A model generated the notes under the pieces. That model saw nothing but the letters and a program-made list of their open reading frames with translations, did no database searches and was not told the origin of the DNA. From positions 2,852,001 through 2,916,000 of the forward strand of contig NZ_CP074570.1 in assembly GCF_019900845.1 (NCBI RefSeq): a stretch of DNA of 64,000 nucleotides, written 5' to 3'. Positions 58,509 through 64,000 of the stretch are shown here, one piece after another. Source of the stretch: Paraneptunicella aestuarii. GTDB lineage: Bacteria > Pseudomonadota > Gammaproteobacteria > Enterobacterales > Alteromonadaceae. Position 1 is the first letter of the stretch. Every line of letters begins with the position of its first letter. The translations under genes were made by a program, and so were the position numbers.

Positions 58509-58709
58509 TTACTTATATTTATACAGCTTATAAATAGCAACGGCGAACAGGGCAACGAAAATAACCAGAGGCAGAGGGTTTAACCCCATCTCACTCTCGT
58601 ACTGATAATACTCGACCTTTTTCTCGTGACTGACTTGCCCTGTCGATACAACGACAGTTTGTTCCGAACTACTGTCGGTAGATAATGCGACTTTTGATGC
58701 TTCGCTCAT
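58509..58709 (-). CDS. Small tail-anchored membrane protein
   Basis: A 66-residue protein from ATG 58709, which has an outstanding GGGAGGT ribosome site; an ATG five codons upstream overlaps that site. A Ser/Thr-rich polar N-terminal half is followed by one C-terminal membrane helix (LPLVIFVALFAVAIYKLYK), a tail-anchor layout. No family recognised. Close to cassette B. Confidence 0.6.
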   Translation of the reverse strand: MSEASKVALSTDSSSEQTVVVSTGQVSHEKKVEYYQYESEMGLNPLPLVIFVALFAVAIYKLYKYK

Positions 58710-58724
58710 GTTACCTCCCTTCAT

Positions 58725-59721
58725 GTCGGCTTGAATGAGGTAAATATTTTATTCTTTATTTTACAAAAAACAAGTCGTTATAAACAAACAACCAAGTATC
58801 CTCCCCTTCAACTGCAGAAAGCCTCTCATTAAGCTTACGTTGAAAATGACATTTTTACCCTTAAATATCAAAAGGTTAAAGATAATTAAAGTCAGCAAAA
58901 TTAGTAGTTCGATTAATTGCCTCAACAAAATAGTCCATAAAATTACTTGAAAACCTCATATAGAAAACTGAAAACACTATTGATTAAGAATCTTGCTAAA
59001 AGAACACAGATGAAATTCAAGTTGAGTTATTTTCGTATCGTATTAAATCTCTTTTAGTCTAACTACGTATAGCAAAGATCAAATAATAATGAGAAGAATT
59101 AAAAATGTATTAAATTTATTAATGAGATGGTCAAATTTTAAACTTACGTTTAGAAAAAAGTTAAACGATTAATCTTAATCCTTGCTATGTTGAAGTTTAA
59201 ATTTACTCGCACAATAATATTGGAATTTGCTCAAACTTTAGCAACTTAAACGTTTTACATTAAATATACACTCTAATTCAACCAATCTTAAAATCTTAAC
59301 AGCCCAAGTTATATTGCGCTTAGCTTATTACGATTTGTTATGTTTTCCATCAGCCATTCCTATTAATCAAATTCAGTAAAACTGATAAAATACTTTCTTA
59401 TATAAATCAACGCGCTTCCCTTTCTTTATGTGGGTTTGACTTAACATTTAACTTACTATAAGGTGAAAGTGCTTAGTATTTAACCACACTCAAATTAATA
59501 TCAATTGAATTCAACATAAAGAAAGAAAATTCTCATCGAATTGAGGTTGTGGGAGAATTGCTTTCAAAAAATAAAAATTAGATTTAGCAAATAAATACTC
59601 TTTATTGAAAACAATTTAAAAATTTGCATTTTCAATAAAACGTTTATATGCAGGCCACATAGTTTTAAATAAAACCAATAACACAACGGGATACTACGCG
59701 GTCAAAAAATCTCATAACTTT
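58725..59721. other. Long AT-rich intergenic region upstream of cassette B
   Basis: Nearly 1 kb with no supported gene or RNA, strongly AT-rich, comparable with 35041-35691 next to cassette A. A perfect 11-bp inverted repeat lies at 59601-59639. Confidence 0.5.
59601..59639. promoter_or_regulatory. Inverted repeat upstream of cassette B
   Basis: TTTATTGAAAA (59601-59611) and TTTTCAATAAA (59629-59639) form a perfect dyad with a 17-base spacer about 80 bases before the regulator start. Candidate operator. Confidence 0.35.
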
Positions 59722-60066
59722 ATGCTGAATCCGGTAGCAAAAAAGTTCACTAGTACAAATGAGTTACTTAAATTATTAAGTGTAGAGAATATGACTGTTA
59801 AAAAGAGCAATAATAAAACACATGTCGCTCAATCGGGCGTTTTGAAAAAATTAAGATTAAACTCCGGGATGACACAATTAGATCTGGCTACAAAACTTGA
59901 AATCAGTCGGGAAAAGATTGTTGCTATTGAAAATTGTTATCTTGCCACAATGCAAGAACTGGAAAATGAAATCATTGCCTCTTGGTGGCGTATCTGTAAG
60001 CCACAAGCCGAAGAAGATACCAAGAGTGAGTTCAGGAAACTTATTGATAGGATATTTCCATATTAA
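59722..60066 (+). CDS. Helix-turn-helix protein of cassette B
   Basis: A 114-residue protein. An XRE-like helix-turn-helix (LKKLRLNSGMTQLDLATKLE then ISREKIVAIENCYL, about 43-78) is followed by a helical tail with ASWWRICKPQAEED then KLIDR, which shares residue spacing with the tail of the cassette A regulator. The first 40 residues are less ordered and a later start is possible. The next gene begins directly after its stop codon. Confidence 0.7.
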   Translation: MLNPVAKKFTSTNELLKLLSVENMTVKKSNNKTHVAQSGVLKKLRLNSGMTQLDLATKLEISREKIVAIENCYLATMQELENEIIASWWRICKPQAEEDTKSEFRKLIDRIFPY

Positions 60067-60777
60067 ATGTTTATAACCCCGTTTGCGCAGAAAGCTATTA
60101 GCGCAGCCTTAGCAGGGTTTTTCATCGCTGCAGGTATTCTTACCTTTGGTGATGCATCCAAATTTGATCGTCTTTACGTAGCAATTCTACTGGCTATTGC
60201 TGTTTATGTACGAAAAGATGTCAATCTGCTAGGTATTGTTTCGATTCTTACTTTAGAACGAGTTATTGACGAACTGGTGTGGTTCTCAACGCTTGAAGAT
60301 AATGGATTGAAATGGCTTATCTACTTTATCTGCGCGGCAGGATTAATACGTGAACGTAAAGCCCCGTGTTTTTGTTATTTATTCATCACTTACTTATTTT
60401 CCTTAGGAGCTGAAATCTACTGGATAGTAATTGGTTATCCATCACCTGAGATCAATTGGCACGTATTTTTAGTCGCCAATACAGTCTTAATTAGAAATTT
60501 ATTCATACATAGACCTTTTTGGACAGCAGAAAGATTTCCAGCTCATGCAGAACCTCTTAGACTCGATCATTATATCCATAATATTTTCACCTTCTTTATA
60601 TGGATAAACATTGCCATGATCTTTGAGTATCTCGTACGTCACCTATTCGACTTCAAAGATGTTCTTTATATTTATAATAGCTTCGAATATATGGTTCACA
60701 TTGTATCCACCATCCTTCTTTTTACACTCACAGATCAAAGTATAAAAACCTACAACAAAAACCTGATTAAAGTTTAA
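60067..60777 (+). CDS. Polytopic membrane protein of cassette B
   Basis: A 236-residue protein with about six to seven membrane helices. Segments KFDRLYVAILLAIAVYVRK, ERVIDELVWFSTLE and FEYLVRHLFDF with NSFEYMVHIVST resemble the cassette A membrane protein in order and spacing. Its ATG follows the regulator's TAA without a gap. No known family recognised. Confidence 0.7.
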   Translation: MFITPFAQKAISAALAGFFIAAGILTFGDASKFDRLYVAILLAIAVYVRKDVNLLGIVSILTLERVIDELVWFSTLEDNGLKWLIYFICAAGLIRERKAPCFCYLFITYLFSLGAEIYWIVIGYPSPEINWHVFLVANTVLIRNLFIHRPFWTAERFPAHAEPLRLDHYIHNIFTFFIWINIAMIFEYLVRHLFDFKDVLYIYNSFEYMVHIVSTILLFTLTDQSIKTYNKNLIKV

Positions 60778-60859
60778 TCTATTCAATACACTCATTACAT
60801 CGCATAATTATTTACGAGTGACATACGTCACATTTTTAAGTAGTTATGGAGTAATTAGT

Positions 60860-61027
60860 ATGAATAAAAAGAATATCATTAACGCTGTTTTTGTCGTTTC
60901 GTTAATCCTTTCTCACTCTGCTGTGGCAAGTAGTGGTAAAAAGAAAGACCCCGAGAATGCACCTTCATCTCCGATGATCGTACTTATGATGTCTTGGTTT
61001 AACTTAAATGAACAAAACAACGATTAG
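60860..61027 (+). CDS. Secreted peptide of cassette B
   Basis: A 55-residue precursor from ATG 60860 with GGAG nine bases upstream. A signal peptide covers about 1-23 (NAVFVVSLILSHSAVA), leaving about 32 residues that start SSGKKKDPENAPSS and hold a hydrophobic MIVLMMSWF patch and an Asn/Asp-rich end. No cysteines. Same place and layout as the peptide of cassette A. A hairpin follows. Confidence 0.6.
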   Translation: MNKKNIINAVFVVSLILSHSAVASSGKKKDPENAPSSPMIVLMMSWFNLNEQNND

Positions 61028-61047
61028 TTAAGATTTGAAACCATCAA

Positions 61048-61073
61048 GTGCAGTAAAAACATTTTTACTGCAC
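61048..61073 (+). terminator. Hairpin ending cassette B
   Basis: Perfect 12-bp stem GTGCAGTAAAAA/TTTTTACTGCAC with a two-base centre, 20 bases after the peptide gene stop. Confidence 0.55.
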
Positions 61074-61220
61074 ATACAATAACGATACCCCTGTGCTTCC
61101 AATACAAAAAACCTAATCAAAGTTCAAAATGTGAACACTATAGAACCAACGATAATCGACATGTAACCTGTATTTACACAATTACACCCTATCTTTAATT
61201 TTCAGCTCCTTTAAAAGCAA

Positions 61221-61247
61221 AAACCCCGACTCAAAGAATCAGGGTTT
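61221..61247 (-). terminator. Distal terminator of the tRNA-Ser (GGA) region
   Basis: On the minus strand an 11-pair hairpin (AAACCCTGATT with AGTCGGGGTTT, two G-U pairs) is followed by a T-run. It lies just after a copy of the tRNA 3' end. Confidence 0.7.
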
Positions 61248-61256
61248 CAAAATACG

Positions 61257-61274
61257 TGGCGGTGAGGGAGGGAT
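61257..61274 (-). repeat. Duplicate of the tRNA-Ser 3' end
   Basis: The 18 bases TGGCGGTGAGGGAGGGAT are identical to 61445-61462, the 3' end of the intact tRNA-Ser gene on the minus strand including its CCA. The 170-base interval between them holds two short inverted repeats (61279-61299; 61331-61353). It may be a remnant of a tRNA duplicate or an attachment-site type repeat. Confidence 0.65.
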
Positions 61275-61416
61275 ATACACAAGTACATCCTGTACTTGTC
61301 CTTTCAGGTGCTTTCGCAAGCTCAAGCAGTACAAAACGCTCCCGGCGTTTTGTCGAACCAACGAGGGTTCTCCCCCCTCCCATTCAACAAAAAACACCAC
61401 TCTAAAAACAACAAAA

Positions 61417-61432
61417 CCCCGCAGAAGCGAGG
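61417..61432 (-). terminator. Proximal terminator of tRNA-Ser (GGA)
   Basis: On the minus strand CCTCGC-TTCT-GCGGGG followed by TTTTGTTGTTTTT, beginning 13 bases after the tRNA. Confidence 0.75.
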
Positions 61433-61444
61433 TCTTAGAAACAA

Positions 61445-61532
61445 TGGCGGTGAGGGAGGGATTCGAACCCTCGATACGTTGCCGTATACACACTTTCCAG
61501 GCGTGCTCCTTCAGCCACTCGGACACCTCACC
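61445..61532 (-). tRNA. tRNA-Ser (GGA)
   Basis: An 88-base class II tRNA with encoded CCA. Loop CTGGAAA gives anticodon GGA; acceptor GGTGAGG pairs with CCTCACC; long variable arm. Its 3' end is duplicated 188 bases away. Confidence 0.96.
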
Positions 61533-61659
61533 TAAATTTTCACTGTAATCAGGGGCTAGCCCTTAACAGCCGCAGTATGTTAGGCAATAAGGAGGGGCGA
61601 ATCAAGCGTTAATTACAAAAACGCGTCCTTTAGCCTAAAAATTAACTGAAATGGCTGTT

Positions 61660-62715
61660 TTATATATTTCCTTTCACTTTCAGCTTATTTTTTGCTGAAA
61701 AATCCAGCATACGATTCAACGGTATCAAAGCTTTTTCTCTTAATTCAGCATCAACAAATATTTCATGTCCCGCGGGCTCAACTAACGCCTTTTCGATCGC
61801 ATTAAGTCCGTTCATGGCCATCCAGGGGCAATGAGCACAACTACGGCATGTAGCCCCATTTCCAGCAGTCGGCGCTTCAATCAGTTCCTTATTCGGAGCT
61901 AACTGCTGCATCTTATAGAAAATGCCTTTATCGGTAGCAACAATGAATTGCTTATTAGGAAGCTCTTGAGCCGCTTTAATCAACTGAGTAGTGGAACCCA
62001 CTGCATCAGCTATATCAACAACGCTAGCAGGCGATTCAGGATGCACCAGCACCGCTGCATCGGGGTACACCTTCTTCATATCCAATAGAGCTTTTGCTGA
62101 GAACTCATCGTGGACGATACATTCACCATTCCACAACAGCATATCAGCCCCCGTCTTTTTAGCGATATAGCTACCAAGATGGCGGTCTGGAGCCCATAAA
62201 ATCTTCTCGCCCTGCTCTTCCAGGTATTCAACAACATCAACAGCAATGCTGGATGTAACAACCCAATCAGCTCGAGCTTTAACCGCTGCCGATGTATTGG
62301 CATAAACAACCACGGTGTGGTCAGGATGAGCATCACAAAAAGCGCTAAACTCTTCAATCGGACAACCTAGATCCAAAGAACAGGTCGCATCCAACGTTGG
62401 CATTAAGATCTTTTTATTCGGGCTCAGAATCTTTGCCGTTTCGCCCATGAAGCGAACGCCAGCAACGATAAGTGTATCTGCGTCACAGTCACGACCAAAA
62501 CGAGCCATTTCAAGAGAGTCAGAAATAAAGCCATTAGTCTCTTCAGCTAAAGCCTGAATTTCTGGATCGGTATAATAGTGAGCAACCAACTTTGCGTTGT
62601 GCTCTTCAAGCAGCGATTTAATACGCTCTTTATATTGGGCTTTTTCAATCTCTGTTAAAACAGGGGGTTTTACAGGAAACGGATAATTAATCTCAATTCG
62701 ATCTGCCTGAATCAT
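61660..62715 (-). CDS. nadA: Quinolinate synthase
   Basis: Condenses iminoaspartate and dihydroxyacetone phosphate to quinolinate in NAD synthesis, using a 4Fe-4S cluster. The 351-residue protein has [17 protein letters not shown], the cluster cysteines in [10 protein letters not shown], one further cysteine in [10 protein letters not shown], and [18 protein letters not shown] near the end. E. coli also has nadA beside cpoB and the tRNA-Lys genes. Confidence 0.97.
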   Translation of the reverse strand: MIQADRIEINYPFPVKPPVLTEIEKAQYKERIKSLLEEHNAKLVAHYYTDPEIQALAEETNGFISDSLEMARFGRDCDADTLIVAGVRFMGETAKILSPNKKILMPTLDATCSLDLGCPIEEFSAFCDAHPDHTVVVYANTSAAVKARADWVVTSSIAVDVVEYLEEQGEKILWAPDRHLGSYIAKKTGADMLLWNGECIVHDEFSAKALLDMKKVYPDAAVLVHPESPASVVDIADAVGSTTQLIKAAQELPNKQFIVATDKGIFYKMQQLAPNKELIEAPTAGNGATCRSCAHCPWMAMNGLNAIEKALVEPAGHEIFVDAELREKALIPLNRMLDFSAKNKLKVKGNI

Positions 62716-62962
62716 GCTGCTCTCTTGATATTCACCTTAGTATTTGGCGCAACGATCGGAGTTCATTTTAAATTCGTCCTGATCATGCCCATTCAATGTG
62801 CTGCGCATTATCTGAAATTATGGAAGCGATTACCATCATCAACAGCATATTTGTCTACTGAAGCAATACAGCTAATGTGCCAGAACACGGGATCTGATAT
62901 TTGGACGTTAGTAAAATATTCAATGGGGATGAAAATGTATATTTGAGAAATGAGGGATAAGA

Positions 62963-63038
62963 TGGTGGGTCGTGCTGGATTCGAACCAGCGACCAATTGA
63001 TTAAAAGTCAACTGCTCTACCAACTGAGCTAACGACCC
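62963..63038 (-). tRNA. tRNA-Lys (TTT), copy 2
   Basis: A 76-base tRNA with encoded CCA. Loop CTTTTAA gives anticodon TTT; acceptor GGGTCGT pairs with ACGACCC. Appears identical to the copy at 63134. Downstream copy in the transcript. Confidence 0.96.
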
Positions 63039-63133
63039 ATCTATTTGTCTTTTTATGTTGTTTTTGCGCCTGCACTCCTGTGCGACTTACGTTTATCTTC
63101 CTTGAAATCACTATCAATTTTGATGGTGAAAAA

Positions 63134-63209
63134 TGGTGGGTCGTGCTGGATTCGAACCAGCGACCAATTGATTAAAAGTCAACTGCTCTACCAACTGAGC
63201 TAACGACCC
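63134..63209 (-). tRNA. tRNA-Lys (TTT), copy 1
   Basis: Same sequence as 62963-63038, 95 bases upstream on the minus strand, after cpoB. Tandem lysine tRNAs follow cpoB in E. coli as well. Confidence 0.96.
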
Positions 63210-63354
63210 ACTATGTCGCGATGCCTTAGGCAACGGCGGCATATAATACTCAAATCCTTTTCAGGTGCAAGAAATAAATAGGTATTTATTTGCTTATTTC
63301 AATCAAACGCGCATTTTGCGGACAATTTGATGAAGTATCCAACAAATTACTAAA

Positions 63355-64000
63355 TTATCCGCCCTGTTTTAGGCTTCTAATTCTGGCATCTGCCAATTTA
63401 CGAACGCTGGAATCCGGGTACTCAGAAATCACCTGTTCATAAAGTTGCATTGCTTTCGCCTGATTATTTTGATGCTGAGCGATAATGCCAAGCTTCAACA
63501 TGGAATCGGCTCTCTTAGGTGAATCAGGATAAAAACTAACCACCTGATTAAAATGCTGTTCAGCATTTTTCCACTCTTGCTTATTAAACAAGAGCAGCCC
63601 AAGCCAATAATGCGCATTAGGCACATACCCTGAATTGGGAAAGCGTTTTAAAAATGATTGAAACTCAGGAATCGCCTTATCATAAAGCTTGTCTTTGAGG
63701 ATCAAGTTAACCGCTCGGTCATAGAGCTCATTTTCATCAGCTGACAATTCAGGTTCAGTGCTTACTACAGATTCTTGAACAGAAGCAACCGGAGTTTTCA
63801 TTGCGGCCTGGATACGTTTATCTATTTCCAGATAAAGTTCTCTTTGGCGCTGTAGAATTTGCTCGAGCTTGTAGCTATGTAGTTCTAACTCGCCTCGAAT
63901 CTCATTCACTTCTTGCTGCATTTCATCAAGTTGACCTTGAATACGATGCTGAGCAACGCTACGAGCTTCAACCATGCGCTCCAATACAGCAACACGATCA
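63355..64000 (-). CDS. cpoB: Cell division coordinator CpoB (5' end outside window)
   Basis: Periplasmic Tol-associated protein that coordinates PBP1B with outer-membrane constriction. The visible 215 residues contain an N-terminal trimerising coiled coil (RIQGQLDEMQQEVNEIRGEL) and three tetratricopeptide repeats (LYDRAVNLILKDKLYDKAIP, AHYWLGLLLFNKQEWKNAEQ, LGIIAQHQNNQAKAMQLYEQ). The frame stays open to the window edge, so the signal peptide and true start lie beyond position 64000. pal is expected upstream. Confidence 0.92.
   Translation of the reverse strand, partial: DRVAVLERMVEARSVAQHRIQGQLDEMQQEVNEIRGELELHSYKLEQILQRQRELYLEIDKRIQAAMKTPVASVQESVVSTEPELSADENELYDRAVNLILKDKLYDKAIPEFQSFLKRFPNSGYVPNAHYWLGLLLFNKQEWKNAEQHFNQVVSFYPDSPKRADSMLKLGIIAQHQNNQAKAMQLYEQVISEYPDSSVRKLADARIRSLKQGG

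Noticed and set aside
61239..61535. Frames across tRNA-Ser (GGA)
   Set aside because: Coding appearance comes from the tRNA and its duplicated end.
62725..62946. 73-codon frame between nadA and tRNA-Lys
   Set aside because: No family resemblance; it lies in the tRNA-Lys to nadA transcript region on the opposite strand.

Overview
This window looks like a chromosomal segment of a moderately AT-rich, free-living gammaproteobacterium, probably marine or aquatic. Several gene orders known from Escherichia coli and Pseudomonas are kept: yffB-dapE; ybfF-fldA-fur; uvrY-uvrC-pgsA-tRNA(Gly-Cys-Leu); tRNA-Ser-yccA next to tusDCBE; serS-crcB-rarA-lolA-ftsK-lrp-ald; and cpoB-tRNA-Lys-nadA. Genus cannot be settled from the sequence alone.

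Layout. 1-3656: an ACT-domain/EIIA-like pair, yffB-dapE, an M15 peptidase and a small membrane protein. 3683-6879: a periplasmic binding protein in operon with a hybrid sensor kinase. 7182-13207: astE, glgP and pgm. 13417-18432: ybfF, a DUF2788 gene and fldA, separated from fur by an inverted-repeat element and a chemoreceptor. 18554-23917: alr, a D-amino-acid transaminase, pxpC-pxpB-pxpA and a hydrolase. 24111-27509: rhomboid, secreted protein, CBS protein and an alpha-amylase lipoprotein. 27676-30851: an orphan nuclease-like gene and a broken ISL3 element carrying a nested IS630 element. 30920-34677: tRNA operon, pgsA, uvrC, uvrY. 34813-37355: AT-rich accessory region. 37838-48654: housekeeping block. 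48765-58067: antiporter, EF-hand protein, trhO, diguanylate cyclase, SapC protein, second amylase, glpD. 58189-61027: second AT-rich accessory region. 61257-64000: tRNA-Ser, nadA, two tRNA-Lys and the start-less end of cpoB.

How genes fit together. glgP and pgm release and interconvert glycogen glucose phosphates, and two GH13 enzymes supply glucan breakdown at the cell surface or outside. alr and dat serve D-amino-acid metabolism, and the pxp genes recycle 5-oxoproline. tusDCBE relay sulfur to tRNA. uvrC shares an operon with a GacA/UvrY response regulator.

The most interesting structure is a three-gene cassette present twice: 36942-35692 on the minus strand and 59722-61027 on the plus strand. 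Each copy has a small helix-turn-helix protein, an abutting polytopic membrane protein of about 225-236 residues, and a secreted peptide of 55-68 residues. By eye the regulators and membrane proteins of the two copies share spaced residues, so the whole cassette appears duplicated and diverged. It resembles the organisation of peptide-signalling or peptide/immunity modules, but no known family was recognised. Other unusual points are an EIIA-Glc homologue lacking both active-site histidines, a LuxPQ-like binding-protein/kinase pair, a MITE-like element with 23-bp perfect ends, and several small genes below usual annotation length.
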